DNA of 64,000 nucleotides from Streptomyces ferrugineus. Its GTDB lineage: Bacteria > Actinomycetota > Actinomycetes > Streptomycetales > Streptomycetaceae. Shown here one piece after another: positions 1 to 9,851 of the stretch. The position numbers were made by a program, and so were the translations under genes. Where the stretch lies: assembly GCF_015160855.1 (NCBI RefSeq), contig NZ_CP063373.1, forward strand, positions 9,275,001 to 9,339,000, in the 5' to 3' direction. The notes beneath the pieces were generated by a model. It did no database searches and was not told the DNA's origin. It saw only the letters and a list, made by a program, of their open reading frames with translations. Each line of letters begins with the position of its first letter. Within the stretch, counting starts at the first letter, position 1.

Positions 1-1448
1 TTCAGCTCCTCGCCGATGCCGAACACGGACAGCTGGTCGTGGTCGAACTGGATCACCTTGCCGGTGCGCTTGCCCAGCAGGATGTCGACGATCTGCAGCG
101 CGCCGAACTTCTGCCCCCGCTCGCGCTGCAGCCGCACCACGGTCGACAGCACCTTCTGCGCCGCGATCGTGCCGTCCCAGGTCTCCGGCGGCGTCAGGCA
201 GGTGTCGCAGTTGCCGCAGCCCACCGGATCGGGGTCCTGGCCGAAGTAGGCGAGCAGCTGGCCGCGTCGGCACTGGGCCGTCTCGCACAGCGCCAGCATC
301 GCGTCCAGGTGTGAGGCGGCCCGGCGCCGGAACGCCTCGTCGCCCTCGCCCGACTGGATCAGCTTGCGCTGCTGTATGACGTCGTTGAGGCCGTAGGCCA
401 TCCAGGCCGTGGAGGGCAGGCCGTCACGTCCCGCACGCCCCGTCTCCTGGTAGTAGCCCTCGACGGACTTGGGCAGGTCGAGGTGGGCGACGAACCGCAC
501 GTCCGGCTTGTCGATGCCCATCCCGAATGCGATGGTCGCCACCACGACCAGGCCCTCCTCCCGCAGGAACCGGGACTGGTGCGCAGCGCGCGTGCCCGCG
601 TCCAGCCCGGCGTGGTAGGGCACCGCCTCGATGCCGTTGCGGGTCAGGAACTCGGCCGTGGCCTCCACCGACTTGCGGGACAGGCAGTACACGATGCCCG
701 CGTCGCCGGTGTGCTCCTCCCGCAGGAAGCTCAGGAGCTGCTTCTTCGGGTCCGCCTTCGGCACGATCCGGTACTGGATGTTGGGGCGGTCGAAGCTCGC
801 CACGAAGTGCCGGGCCGTCGGCATGTTCAGCCGCTGGGTGATCTCCTGGTGCGTCGCCCGCGTGGCCGTCGCCGTGAGCGCGATCCGCGGGACGTCCGGC
901 CAGCGCTCACCGAGCAGCGACAGGGCCAGATAGTCGGGGCGGAAGTCGTGGCCCCACTGGGACACGCAGTGCGCCTCGTCGATCGCGAACACCGCGATCT
1001 TGCCGCGCGACAGCAGATCCAGCGTGGAGTCGAGCCGCAGTCGCTCGGGGGCGAGGTAGAGCAGGTCGAGCTCGCCCGCGAGGAACTCCGCCTCCACCAC
1101 CCGGCGCTCGTCGAAGTCCTGCGTGGAGTTGACGAACCCGGCGCGCACGCCCAGCGCCCGCAGCGCGTCCACCTGGTCCTGCATCAGCGCGATGAGCGGG
1201 GAGACGACCACTCCCGTACCGGGTCTGACCAGGGACGGAATCTGATAGCAGAGGGACTTGCCACCGCCGGTCGGCATGAGCACGACGGCGTCGCCGCCCG
1301 CCACCACATGCTCGATGACGGCTTCCTGCTCCCCGCGGAAGGCCTCGTACCCGAAGACCCGATGCAGCGCGGCCAGCGCCTCGCCACCGCCCGCCGGCGC
1401 CACCTCGGTCACCCTTGGCATCTCCCTGATCCCACCCGTCGCACCCAT
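1..1448 (-). CDS. recQ: RecQ-family ATP-dependent DNA helicase (C-terminus cut by window edge)
   Basis: A 3'-5' DNA helicase acting on forks and recombination intermediates. The frame starts at 1448 (ATG, with GGGGGA a few bases upstream) and runs off the left edge, so about 482 residues are visible. In order they show the Q motif [10 protein letters not shown] (about 32-41), Walker A MPTGGGKS (58-65), a DEAH box near 158 followed by [13 protein letters not shown], which is typical of RecQ, the motif VI sequence ETGRAGRDG, and a zinc site with four cysteines around 386-418 (C, C, CGNC). What lies beyond (winged helix, HRDC) cannot be seen. An in-frame ATG nine codons in is an alternative start, but its purine stretch lies too close. 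It is transcribed away from a strong hairpin that separates it from nuoN. Family assignment is certain. Confidence 0.95.
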   Translation of the reverse strand, partial: MGATGGIREMPRVTEVAPAGGGEALAALHRVFGYEAFRGEQEAVIEHVVAGGDAVVLMPTGGGKSLCYQIPSLVRPGTGVVVSPLIALMQDQVDALRALGVRAGFVNSTQDFDERRVVEAEFLAGELDLLYLAPERLRLDSTLDLLSRGKIAVFAIDEAHCVSQWGHDFRPDYLALSLLGERWPDVPRIALTATATRATHQEITQRLNMPTARHFVASFDRPNIQYRIVPKADPKKQLLSFLREEHTGDAGIVYCLSRKSVEATAEFLTRNGIEAVPYHAGLDAGTRAAHQSRFLREEGLVVVATIAFGMGIDKPDVRFVAHLDLPKSVEGYYQETGRAGRDGLPSTAWMAYGLNDVIQQRKLIQSGEGDEAFRRRAASHLDAMLALCETAQCRRGQLLAYFGQDPDPVGCGNCDTCLTPPETWDGTIAAQKVLSTVVRLQRERGQKFGALQIVDILLGKRTGKVIQFDHDQLSVFGIGEEL

Positions 1449-1546
1449 CGCATGTCCCCCGTACGTCGTCCCTCGACCACTGCCTCCACGATAGGGGCCG
1501 GGACCGACAGCGCCGGAGTTATCCACAGGCTCACCTCCCGCGCAGG

Positions 1547-1587
1547 GCAGCGGCCTGGCTTCTCTCGGAGAGAAGCCAGGCCGCTGC
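1547..1587. terminator. Perfect 19-bp inverted repeat, terminator of the nuo operon
   Basis: Arms 1547-1565 and 1569-1587 are exact reverse complements (GCAGCGGCCTGGCTTCTCT) around a CGG loop. The hairpin starts 18 bases after the nuoN stop codon and lies upstream of recQ, which is on the same strand. It has no long T run, as is common in Streptomyces. The likely role is to end the 16-kb nuo transcript and insulate recQ. Confidence 0.85.
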
Positions 1588-1604
1588 CAGCCGGGAGTGC
1601 CGCG

Positions 1605-3254
1605 TCAGCGTACGAACACTCCCGCCTGGTTCGCCAGATCCAGGAAGTACTGCGGCGCCACACCCAGCACCAGCGTGACCGCCACACCGGCCCCGATCGC
1701 CGTCATCGTCAGCGGCGACGGCACCGCGACCGTCGGCCCCTCCGGCTTCGGCTCGCTGAAGAACATCAGGACGATGACGCGGATGTAGAAGAACGCCGCG
1801 ATCGCGGACGAGATCACACCGACCACGACCAGCGGTCCCGCCCCGCCCTCCGCAGCCGCCTTGAACACGGCGAACTTCCCGGCGAAGCCGGAGGTCAGCG
1901 GGATGCCGGCGAAGGCCAGCAGGAACACCGCGAACACCGCCGCGACCAGCGGCGAGCGGCGGCCCAGGCCGGCCCACTTCGACAGGTGGGTCGCCTCGCC
2001 GCCGGCGTCTCGCACCAGCGTCACCACCGCGAACGCCCCGATCGTCACGAACGAGTACGCGGCCAGGTAGAAGAGGACGGACGACACCCCGTCCGGCGTG
2101 GTCGCGATGACACCCGCGAGGATGAAGCCGGCGTGCGCGATCGACGAGTACGCCAGCAGCCGCTTGATGTCGGTCTGTGTGATCGCGACGATGGCGCCGC
2201 CCAGCATGGTCACGATCGCCACGCCCCACATGACCGGCCGCCAGTCCCAGCGCAGGCCGGGCAGCACCACGTACAGAACGCGCAGCAGCGCACCGAACGC
2301 GGCCACCTTCGTCGCCGCCGCCATGAACCCGGTCAGCGGCGTCGGCGCGCCCTGGTAGACGTCCGGCGTCCACATGTGGAACGGCACCGCGCCCACCTTG
2401 AACAGCAGGCCCATCACGATCATGGCGGCGCCGATGAGCAGCAGCGCGTCGTTGCCCATCGTGTCCGCGAGCGCCGGCGTGATCTCCGGCACCGTGCCGT
2501 CGACGACCTGCGCGATCGTCGCGTAGGAGACGGAGCCCGCGTAGCCGTAGAGCAGCGCGATGCCGAACAGTGTGAACGCGGAGGCGAAGGCGCCCAGCAG
2601 GAAGTACTTGACCGCGGCCTCCTGCGACATGAGCCGCTTGCGGCGGGCCAGCGCGCACATCAGGTACAGCGGGAGCGAGAACACCTCCAGGGCGATGAAC
2701 AGCGTCAGCAGGTCGTTGGCCGCCGGGAAGACCAGCATGCCCGCGACGGCGAACATCAGCAGCGGGAACACCTCGGTGGTGGTGAACCCGGCCTTCACCG
2801 CGGCCTTCTCGCTGTCGCTGCCCGGCACGGAGGCGGCCTGCGCGGCGAAGGAGTCGACCCGATTACCGTGCGCCGCCGGATCGAGCCGCCGCTCGGCGAA
2901 CGTGAACAGGCCGACCAGTGCGGCCAGCAGGATCGTGCCCTGGAGGAACAGGGCCGGTCCGTCGACGGCGATCGCGCCCATCGCCGCGATGCCCGACTTC
3001 GTCGTGGCGTATCCGTTGGCCGACAGCGCCACGACCGCGGCGAAGGCCGCGACGAGCGCCACGGCGGCGACGAACACCTGCGTGTAGTAACGCGCCTTGC
3101 GCGGCAGCACCGCCTCGATCAGCACCCCGACGACCGCCGCGCCGACGACGATCAGGGTGGGCGAGAGCTGGGCGTACTCGATCTTCGGCGTGTCGATCTT
3201 CGAGATCGGGTCGGCCGCGGTTGTCCACAGGCTGTGGACGGCTGTTGCGCTCAC
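1605..3254 (-). CDS. nuoN: NADH-quinone oxidoreductase subunit N
   Basis: An antiporter-like membrane subunit of complex I (549 aa), which takes part in proton translocation coupled to menaquinone reduction. The protein is almost entirely transmembrane. It has the Proton_antipo_M signature region VGAVPFHMWTPDVYQGAPTP around residues 285-305 and the lysine-containing helix TDIKRLLAYSSIAHAGF further on. It is the last gene of the operon and starts inside the nuoM stop (4-base ATGA overlap), with the hairpin terminator just downstream. The length is slightly above the E. coli protein (about 485). Confidence 0.97.
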   Translation of the reverse strand: MSATAVHSLWTTAADPISKIDTPKIEYAQLSPTLIVVGAAVVGVLIEAVLPRKARYYTQVFVAAVALVAAFAAVVALSANGYATTKSGIAAMGAIAVDGPALFLQGTILLAALVGLFTFAERRLDPAAHGNRVDSFAAQAASVPGSDSEKAAVKAGFTTTEVFPLLMFAVAGMLVFPAANDLLTLFIALEVFSLPLYLMCALARRKRLMSQEAAVKYFLLGAFASAFTLFGIALLYGYAGSVSYATIAQVVDGTVPEITPALADTMGNDALLLIGAAMIVMGLLFKVGAVPFHMWTPDVYQGAPTPLTGFMAAATKVAAFGALLRVLYVVLPGLRWDWRPVMWGVAIVTMLGGAIVAITQTDIKRLLAYSSIAHAGFILAGVIATTPDGVSSVLFYLAAYSFVTIGAFAVVTLVRDAGGEATHLSKWAGLGRRSPLVAAVFAVFLLAFAGIPLTSGFAGKFAVFKAAAEGGAGPLVVVGVISSAIAAFFYIRVIVLMFFSEPKPEGPTVAVPSPLTMTAIGAGVAVTLVLGVAPQYFLDLANQAGVFVR

Positions 3255-4822
3255 TTGGCCGCCTCCACCTCGGGCTGGGGATCCTTCTTCTGTACGTCGG
3301 ACATGGTCTGCTCGACCGCCGGGTTGACGATGTCCGTGACGGGCTTCGGGTAGACGCCCAGGAAGATCAGCAGTACGACCAGCGGGGCGACGACCACGAG
3401 TTCGCGCACCCTGAGGTCGGGCATCGCGGAGACCTCCGGCTTCACCGGGCCCGTCATCGTCCGCTGGTAGAGGACGAGGGTGTAGAGCGCGGCGAGCACG
3501 ATGCCGAAGGTGGCGATGATCCCGACCACCGGGTAGCGCGTGAACGTGCCGACCAGGACGAGGAACTCACTGACGAAGGGCGCCAGGCCCGGCAGCGACA
3601 GGGTCGCCAGGCCGCCGATCAGGAAGGTGCCGGCGAGCACCGGGGCGACCTTCTGCACACCGCCGTAGTCGGCGATGAGCCGCGAGCCGCGCCGCGAGAT
3701 CAGGAAGCCGGCCACCAGCATCAACGCGGCGGTGGAGATGCCGTGGTTGACCATGTACAGCGTCGCGCCGGACTGGCCCTGGCTGGTCATCGCGAAGATG
3801 CCCATGATGATGAAGCCGAAGTGCGAGATCGACGCGTAGGCGATCAGGCGCTTCATGTCCCGCTGGCCGACCGCGAGCAGCGCCCCGTAGACGATGCTGA
3901 TCAACGCCAGGACGAGGATCGCGGGCGTCGCCCACTTGCTGGCCTCCGGGAAGAGCTGGAGGCAGAAGCGGAGCATCGCGAAGGTGCCCACCTTGTCGAC
4001 GACCGCGGTGATCAGGACGGCGACCGGAGCGGTGGCCTCCTGCATCGCGTTGGGCAGCCAGGTGTGCAGCGGCCACAGCGGCGCCTTCACCGCGAAGGCG
4101 AAGAAGAAGCCGAGGAACAGCCAGCGCTCGGTGTTGGTCGCCATGTCCAGCGAGCCGTTGGCACGCGCCTCGGCGATCTCCGTGAGGGAGAAGTTCCCGG
4201 CGACCACATAGAGGCCGATCACCGCGGCCAGCATGATCAGACCGCCGACCAGGTTGTAGAGCAGGAACTTCACCGCGGCGTACGACCGTTGCGTCGACGC
4301 CACCTTCTCGCCGTGCTCGTGGGCACGGTCCCCGAAGCCGCCGATGAGGAAGTACATCGGGATGAGCATGGCTTCGAAGAAGATGTAGAAGAGGAAGACG
4401 TCGGTGGCCTCGAAGGAGAGGATCACCATCGCCTCGACGGCCAGGATCAGGGCGAAGAAGCCCTGCGTGGGCCGCCAGCGCCTGCTTCCGGTCTCCAGCG
4501 GGTCGGCGTCGTGCCAGCCCGCGAGGACGATGAACGGAATCAGCAGCGCCGTCAGCGCGATCAGGGCGACCGCGATGCCGTCCACGCCGAGTTCGTAGCG
4601 GACTCCGAAGTCCGCGATCCAGGCGTGGGATTCGGTGAGCTGGTAGCGGTCGCCGTCCGGGTCGAAGCGGACCAGGACGGTGATCGCGAGGGCGAGTGTG
4701 CCGAGCGAGACGAGCAGCGCCAGCCATTTGGCGACGGTGCGCCGCGCGGCCGGTACGGCGGCCGTGGCGATCGCCCCGATCGCCGGGAGCACCGCCGTGG
4801 CTGTCAGCAGAGGAAAGGACAT
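3251..4822 (-). CDS. nuoM: NADH-quinone oxidoreductase subunit M
   Basis: A second antiporter-like complex I subunit (523 aa). The start is the ATG at 4822, five bases after the nuoL stop. The frame stays open much further upstream, but that stretch overlaps nuoL in another frame and is not coding. Characteristic are HTWLPNAMQEATAPVAVLI and the VDKVGTFAMLRF helix (proton channel lysine), then QRDMKRLIAYASISHFGF. The C-terminus is a charged tail (KKDPQPEVEAAK). Multi-pass inner membrane protein, co-translated with nuoN. Confidence 0.97.
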   Translation of the reverse strand: MSFPLLTATAVLPAIGAIATAAVPAARRTVAKWLALLVSLGTLALAITVLVRFDPDGDRYQLTESHAWIADFGVRYELGVDGIAVALIALTALLIPFIVLAGWHDADPLETGSRRWRPTQGFFALILAVEAMVILSFEATDVFLFYIFFEAMLIPMYFLIGGFGDRAHEHGEKVASTQRSYAAVKFLLYNLVGGLIMLAAVIGLYVVAGNFSLTEIAEARANGSLDMATNTERWLFLGFFFAFAVKAPLWPLHTWLPNAMQEATAPVAVLITAVVDKVGTFAMLRFCLQLFPEASKWATPAILVLALISIVYGALLAVGQRDMKRLIAYASISHFGFIIMGIFAMTSQGQSGATLYMVNHGISTAALMLVAGFLISRRGSRLIADYGGVQKVAPVLAGTFLIGGLATLSLPGLAPFVSEFLVLVGTFTRYPVVGIIATFGIVLAALYTLVLYQRTMTGPVKPEVSAMPDLRVRELVVVAPLVVLLIFLGVYPKPVTDIVNPAVEQTMSDVQKKDPQPEVEAAK

Positions 4823-4827
4823 CGGTA

Positions 4828-6741
4828 TCAGACCGCCCTCATCAGCAGGGTCGCGGCGATGAGGATCGCCGCACCGCCGAACATCGAGACCGCGTACGAG
4901 CGCGCGAAGCCGTTCTGGAGCCTGCGCATCCGTCCGGACAGGCCGCCGACCGAGGCCGCCGTGCCGTTGACGACACCGTCGACCAGGGTGTGGTCGACGT
5001 ACACCAGGGAGCGCGTGAGGTGTTCGCCGCCGCGTACGAGGACGACGTGGTTGAAGTCGTCCTGGAGCAGGTCGCGCCGGGCGGCCCGGGTGAGCAGCGA
5101 CCCGCGCGGGGCGACGACCGGGACCGGGCGGCGTCCGTACTGCGCGTAGGCGAAGGCGACGCCGATGACCATGCACGCGACGGTGGCGCCGGTGACCGCT
5201 CCCGCGCTGATGGGCGGGTGGCCGTGGGCGTGCCCGGTGATGGGCTCCAGCCAGTGGATGAAGCGGTCGCCGATGCTGAAGAACCCACCGGCGGCCACCG
5301 ATCCGACGGCCAGCACGATCATGGGGATCGTCATGACCCTGGGCGACTCGTGCGGATGCGGCTCGTTGCCGTTCTCGTCGGGCTGCCAGCGCTTCTCGCC
5401 GAAGAAGGTCATCAGCATCACGCGGGTCATGTAGAACGCCGTGATCGCCGCGCCCAGCAGTGCGCAGCCGCCGAGGATCCAGCCCTCGGTGCCGCCCTTG
5501 GCGAACGCCGCCTCGATGATCTTGTCCTTGGAGAAGAAGCCGGACAGACCGGGGAAGCCGATGATCGCGAGGTAGCCGAGGCCGAAGGTGACGAAGGTGA
5601 CCGGCATGTACTTGCGCAGGCCGCCGTACTTGCGCATGTCGACCTCGTCGTTCATGCCGTGCATGACGGAGCCGGCGCCGAGGAAGAGCCCGGCCTTGAA
5701 GAAGCCGTGCGTCACCAGGTGCATGATCGCGAAGACGTAGCCGATCGGGCCGAGGCCCGCGGCGAGGATCATGTAGCCGATCTGCGACATGGTCGAGCCG
5801 GCCAGCGCCTTCTTGATGTCGTCCTTCGCGCAACCGACGATCGCACCGAACAGGAGCGTGACGGCGCCGACGATCGTGACCACCAGTTGTGCGTCGGGCG
5901 CGGCGTTGAAGATGACGCCGGAGCGGACGATCAGGTAGACGCCCGCGGTCACCATGGTCGCGGCGTGGATGAGGGCCGAGACCGGGGTCGGGCCCTCCAT
6001 CGCGTCCCCGAGCCAGGACTGCAGCGGTACCTGGGCGGACTTGCCGCACGCGGCGAGCAGCAGCATCAGGCCGATGGCAGTGAGCTTGCCCTCGTTGGCG
6101 TCACCGACCAGGCCGGCCTCGCCGTGGGTGCCGAGCAGCGGACCGAAGGCGAAGGTGCCGAACCACAGGAACATCAGCATGATCGCGATGGACAGGCCCA
6201 TGTCGCCGACGCGGTTGACCAGGAAGGCCTTCTTCGCGGCGGTGGCGGCGCTGGGCTTGTGCTGCCAGAAGCCGATCAGCAGGTACGACGCGAGACCGAC
6301 GCCCTCCCAGCCGACGTACAGCAGCAGATAGTTGTCCGCGAGGACGAGCAGCAGCATCGCCGCGAGGAACAGGTTCAGATAGCCGAAGAAGCGGCGGCGC
6401 CGCTCGTCGTGCTCCATGTACCCGACCGAGTACAGGTGGATCAGCGAGCCGACGCCGGTGATCAGCAGCACGAACGTCATCGACAGCTGGTCCAGGCGGA
6501 AGGCGACGTCCGCCTGGAAGCCCTCGACCGGGACCCAGGTGAACAGATGCTGGGTCAGCGTCCGGTCCTCGGCGCCCTTGCCGAGCAGGTCGGCGAAGAG
6601 GATCACGCCGAAGACGAAGGAGACGAACGACAGGAGCGTGCCGATCCACTGGCCGACGGCGTCCAGGCGCCGGCCGCCGCACAGCAGGAGGGCCGCTCCG
6701 AGCAATGGCGCCGCGACCAGCAGCGCAATCAGGTTCTCCAC
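4828..6741 (-). CDS. nuoL: NADH-quinone oxidoreductase subunit L
   Basis: The distal antiporter-like subunit of complex I (637 aa, near the usual size). Visible are the N-terminal oxidored_q1_N region and the core motif [20 protein letters not shown] followed by [10 protein letters not shown] around residues 240-275. Next comes the [18 protein letters not shown] helix. The C-terminal part carries the lateral helix and final anchor. A 15-base gap separates it from nuoK upstream and a 5-base gap from nuoM downstream. Confidence 0.97.
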   Translation of the reverse strand: MENLIALLVAAPLLGAALLLCGGRRLDAVGQWIGTLLSFVSFVFGVILFADLLGKGAEDRTLTQHLFTWVPVEGFQADVAFRLDQLSMTFVLLITGVGSLIHLYSVGYMEHDERRRRFFGYLNLFLAAMLLLVLADNYLLLYVGWEGVGLASYLLIGFWQHKPSAATAAKKAFLVNRVGDMGLSIAIMLMFLWFGTFAFGPLLGTHGEAGLVGDANEGKLTAIGLMLLLAACGKSAQVPLQSWLGDAMEGPTPVSALIHAATMVTAGVYLIVRSGVIFNAAPDAQLVVTIVGAVTLLFGAIVGCAKDDIKKALAGSTMSQIGYMILAAGLGPIGYVFAIMHLVTHGFFKAGLFLGAGSVMHGMNDEVDMRKYGGLRKYMPVTFVTFGLGYLAIIGFPGLSGFFSKDKIIEAAFAKGGTEGWILGGCALLGAAITAFYMTRVMLMTFFGEKRWQPDENGNEPHPHESPRVMTIPMIVLAVGSVAAGGFFSIGDRFIHWLEPITGHAHGHPPISAGAVTGATVACMVIGVAFAYAQYGRRPVPVVAPRGSLLTRAARRDLLQDDFNHVVLVRGGEHLTRSLVYVDHTLVDGVVNGTAASVGGLSGRMRRLQNGFARSYAVSMFGGAAILIAATLLMRAV

Positions 6742-6756
6742 GATTCTTCCGACCCC

Positions 6757-7056
6757 TTAGAGCTTCATCAGGCTGGCGTCGTCGACCGAGGCCGAGTGGC
6801 GGGAACGGAACAGCGACACGATGATCGCCAGCCCGACGACGACCTCCGCGGCGGCGACGACCATCGTGAAGAAGGCGATGATCTGGCCGTCGAGATTGCC
6901 GTGCATCCGGGAGAAGGCGACGAGCGCGAGGTTGCAGGCGTTGAGCATCAGCTCGATGCACATGAACACGACGATCGCGTTACGCCTGATCAGCACGCCG
7001 GTGGCGCCGATCGTGAACAGCAGGGCCGCGAGGTAGAGGTAGTTGACCGGATTCAC
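6757..7056 (-). CDS. nuoK: NADH-quinone oxidoreductase subunit K
   Basis: A small three-helix membrane subunit of complex I (99 aa). Two membrane-embedded glutamates essential in the family are present: Glu35 in [13 protein letters not shown] and Glu71 in [12 protein letters not shown]. The start is a GTG at 7056 that overlaps the nuoJ stop by four bases. Length and hydropathy match the family exactly. Confidence 0.97.
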   Translation of the reverse strand: MNPVNYLYLAALLFTIGATGVLIRRNAIVVFMCIELMLNACNLALVAFSRMHGNLDGQIIAFFTMVVAAAEVVVGLAIIVSLFRSRHSASVDDASLMKL

Positions 7057-7895
7057 TTGGACGCCTCCTCGGGCCGCTTGAAGGTCGACGGCTCGATCGC
7101 GGTCCGCTCCAGCCGTTCCTCCGCGCGCTGCTCCAGTGCCCGCAGGTCGTTGAGCGCCTCGGTGGACACGTCGCGGATCTGGCCGCGTTCGCGCAGCGTC
7201 TTGCTGACCGTGAGGTCGGACGGGGTGCCGTCGGGCAGCAGGCCCGCGATGTCCACGGCGTTGTGCCGGGCGTACACGCCGGGTGCCGGCAGCGGCGGGA
7301 CGTGCTTGCCCTCGCGCACGCGCTCTTCGGCCATCTCGCGCTGGGTCTTGGCGCGCTCGGTGCGCTCGCGGTGGGTGAGCAGCATCGCGCCGACGGTGGC
7401 CGTGATGAGCAGGGCGCCGGTGATCTCGAAGGCGAAGACGTACTTGGTGAAGATGAGGGCCGCCAGGCCCTCCACATTGCCGTTCGCGTTCGCCTGGGCG
7501 AGGCCGCCGAACTCCTTCAGGGAGGCGTTCCCGATACCCGCGGTCAGCAGAATGCCGAAGCCGAGCCCACAGAGAAGGGCCAGCCAGCGCTGGCCCTTGA
7601 TGGTCTCCTTCAGGGAGTCCGCGGCCGTGACGCCGACGAGCATCACCACGAACAGGAACAGCATCATGATCGCGCCGGTGTAGACGATGATCTGCACGAC
7701 GCCCAGGAAGTAGGCGCCGTTGGCGAGGTAGAACACCGCCAGAACGATCATGGTCGCGGCGAGGCACAGCGCACTGTGCACGGCCTTCTTCATGAACACG
7801 GTGCACAGGGCGCCGATGACGGCGACGGTGCCGAGGATCCAGAACTGGACGGCCTCGCCGGTCGAGGTGGAGTAGGCGGCGAGCTGCGCGCTCAT
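7053..7895 (-). CDS. nuoJ: NADH-quinone oxidoreductase subunit J with hydrophilic C-terminal extension
   Basis: A membrane subunit of complex I (280 aa). The N-terminal 170 residues form five helices, including the [22 protein letters not shown] segment around 60-85 where the family has its pi-bulge helix. After about residue 175 there is a charged, membrane-free tail of about 100 residues (from [20 protein letters not shown] to FKRPEEASK) that the 184-residue E. coli protein lacks. The start is the ATG at 7895, overlapping the nuoI stop. The tail probably lies in the cytoplasm. Its role is unknown. Confidence 0.96.
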   Translation of the reverse strand: MSAQLAAYSTSTGEAVQFWILGTVAVIGALCTVFMKKAVHSALCLAATMIVLAVFYLANGAYFLGVVQIIVYTGAIMMLFLFVVMLVGVTAADSLKETIKGQRWLALLCGLGFGILLTAGIGNASLKEFGGLAQANANGNVEGLAALIFTKYVFAFEITGALLITATVGAMLLTHRERTERAKTQREMAEERVREGKHVPPLPAPGVYARHNAVDIAGLLPDGTPSDLTVSKTLRERGQIRDVSTEALNDLRALEQRAEERLERTAIEPSTFKRPEEASK

Positions 7896-8494
7896 GCGTC
7901 CACCTCCTCTTCCTCGGCCTTCTCGCCCTTGGACACGGCGACCTGGCGCTCGGTCCCCGGCGCGGCCTCCGTCACCAGCCCCCGGTAGTAGTCCTGCTCG
8001 TCGGTCCCCGGGTAGATGGCGTGGGGCGTGTCGACCATGCCGTCCTCGAGCCCCGCCAGCAGCTGCTCCTTGGTGTAGATGAGGTTGGCGCGGCTGGAGT
8101 CCGCGAGCTCGAACTCGTTGGTCATCGTCAGCGCGCGCGTGGGGCACGCCTCGATGCACAGGCCGCACAGGATGCAGCGGGCGTAGTTGATCTGGTACAC
8201 GCGCCCGTACCGCTCGCCCGGCGAGTAGCGCTCCTCGTCGGTGTTGTCGGCGCCCTCCACATAGATGGCGTCGGCGGGGCAGGCCCAGGCGCACAGCTCG
8301 CAGCCGACGCACTTCTCCAGGCCGTCCGGATGGCGGTTGAGCTGGTGCCGTCCGTGGAATCGCGGAGCGGTGGTCTTCTGCTGCTCCGGGTACTGCTCGG
8401 TCAGCCGCTTCTTGAACATGGCCTTGAAGGTCACGCCGAAGCCGGCCACGGGGTTCAGGAAACCGGGCTTGGTCTCCTTGGGCTCCTCAGCCAT
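7892..8494 (-). CDS. nuoI: NADH-quinone oxidoreductase subunit I (two 4Fe-4S clusters)
   Basis: The peripheral-arm subunit carrying clusters N6a and N6b (200 aa). Two ferredoxin motifs are complete: Cys62, 65, 68, 72 ([12 protein letters not shown]) and Cys107, 110, 113, 117 ([12 protein letters not shown]). It passes electrons from NuoG to NuoB. The start is the ATG at 8494, which overlaps the end of nuoH by 8 bases. An upstream in-frame start at 8554 would intrude further into nuoH and is less likely. Confidence 0.97.
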   Translation of the reverse strand: MAEEPKETKPGFLNPVAGFGVTFKAMFKKRLTEQYPEQQKTTAPRFHGRHQLNRHPDGLEKCVGCELCAWACPADAIYVEGADNTDEERYSPGERYGRVYQINYARCILCGLCIEACPTRALTMTNEFELADSSRANLIYTKEQLLAGLEDGMVDTPHAIYPGTDEQDYYRGLVTEAAPGTERQVAVSKGEKAEEEEVDA

Positions 8495-9851
8495 CGGACG
8501 CCTCCTTTCCATCCAGAGATCCGTCACTCTGAGTATCGGGCCCGCCACTGACAATCAGCTCCCGCTCGCGGTGCGAGCGGCGCCGCGGCACCGGCGGCAA
8601 CTCCTGTCCCGGCAGCGGCGGTACGGGGAATCCGCCCGCCATCGCGTCGAACGCGGCCGGTTCCTCGGCGGCCCTCTCGGCCCCCTTGGCCCTCTCGCGG
8701 AACATGTCGGCGACAAAGGAGAGCAGGAGCAGCGCGAGGACGCCACCGCCGACGTAGAGGGCGATGTCGGCGAAGTCGTAGTTCTCGTTCCGCAGCGTCC
8801 GCACGGTCGCGACCAGCATCAGCCAGACGACGGAGACCGGGATGAGAACCTTCCAGCCGAGCTTCATGAGCTGGTCGTAGCGGACGCGGGGCAGCGTGCC
8901 GCGCAGCCAGATGAAGAAGAACAGCAGCAGCTGGACCTTGATCACGAACCAGAGCAGCGGCCACCAGCCGTGGTTCGCGCCCTCCCAGAAGGCGCTGACC
9001 GGATACGGGGCCCGCCAGCCGCCCAGGAAGAGCGTCACCGACACGGCCGCGACCGTCACCATGTTCACGTACTCGGCGAGCATGAACATCGCGAACTTGA
9101 TGGACGAGTACTCGGTGTTGAAGCCGCCGACCAGGTCGCCCTCGGACTCCGGCATGTCGAAGGGGGCGCGGTTGGTCTCGCCGACCATCGTCACGACGTA
9201 GATCAGGAAGGACACCGGCAGCAGCACCACGTACCAGCGGTCCTGCTGCGCCTCGACGATCGCCGAGGTCGACATCGAGCCGGAGTAGAGGAACACCGAG
9301 GCGAAGGCGGCGCCCATGGCGATCTCGTACGAGATCATCTGCGCGCAGGAACGCAGTCCGCCGAGCAGCGGGTAGGTGGATCCGGAACTCCAGCCCGCCA
9401 GCACGATGCCGTAGATGCCGACCGAGGCGACCGCGAGGATGTAGAGCATCGCGATCGGCAGATCGGTGAGCTGCATCGTGGTGCGCTGGCCGAAGATCGA
9501 GATCTCGTTGCCGGCCGGGCCGAAGGGGATCACCGCGATCGCCATGAAGGCCGGGATGGCCGCGACGATCGGCGCGAGGATGTAGACCACCTTGTCCGCG
9601 CGTTTGACGATGACGTCTTCCTTGAGCATCAGCTTGATGCCGTCGGCGAGCGACTGGAGCATGCCCCAGGGGCCGTGCCGGTTGGGGCCGATGCGAAGCT
9701 GCATCCAGGCGACGACCTTGCGCTCCCAGACGATGGAGAACAGCACGGTCACCATAAGGAAGGCGAAGCAGAACACCGCCTTGATGACGACCAGCCACCA
9801 GGGGTCGCGGCCGAACATCGAGAGGTCTTCAGCGGCGAGGAAAGGGCTCAT
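8487..9851 (-). CDS. nuoH: NADH-quinone oxidoreductase subunit H
   Basis: The membrane subunit at the quinone-binding junction with the peripheral arm (454 aa). The family signatures [20 protein letters not shown] (about 50-70) and, later, [20 protein letters not shown] are present. The last 80 or so residues, after the final helix, are Pro/Arg-rich and hydrophilic and have no counterpart in the 325-residue E. coli protein. The start at 9851 overlaps the nuoG stop by four bases. Confidence 0.97.
   Translation of the reverse strand: MSPFLAAEDLSMFGRDPWWLVVIKAVFCFAFLMVTVLFSIVWERKVVAWMQLRIGPNRHGPWGMLQSLADGIKLMLKEDVIVKRADKVVYILAPIVAAIPAFMAIAVIPFGPAGNEISIFGQRTTMQLTDLPIAMLYILAVASVGIYGIVLAGWSSGSTYPLLGGLRSCAQMISYEIAMGAAFASVFLYSGSMSTSAIVEAQQDRWYVVLLPVSFLIYVVTMVGETNRAPFDMPESEGDLVGGFNTEYSSIKFAMFMLAEYVNMVTVAAVSVTLFLGGWRAPYPVSAFWEGANHGWWPLLWFVIKVQLLLFFFIWLRGTLPRVRYDQLMKLGWKVLIPVSVVWLMLVATVRTLRNENYDFADIALYVGGGVLALLLLSFVADMFRERAKGAERAAEEPAAFDAMAGGFPVPPLPGQELPPVPRRRSHRERELIVSGGPDTQSDGSLDGKEASDG

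Noticed and set aside
483..3353. Very long open frames on the strand opposite the nuo genes (also around 4696-7683 and 10097-11374)
   Set aside because: They arise because high G+C third positions remove stop codons in the antisense frame. Their products are Arg/Asp/His-rich with no family resemblance, and they lie opposite certain nuo genes.
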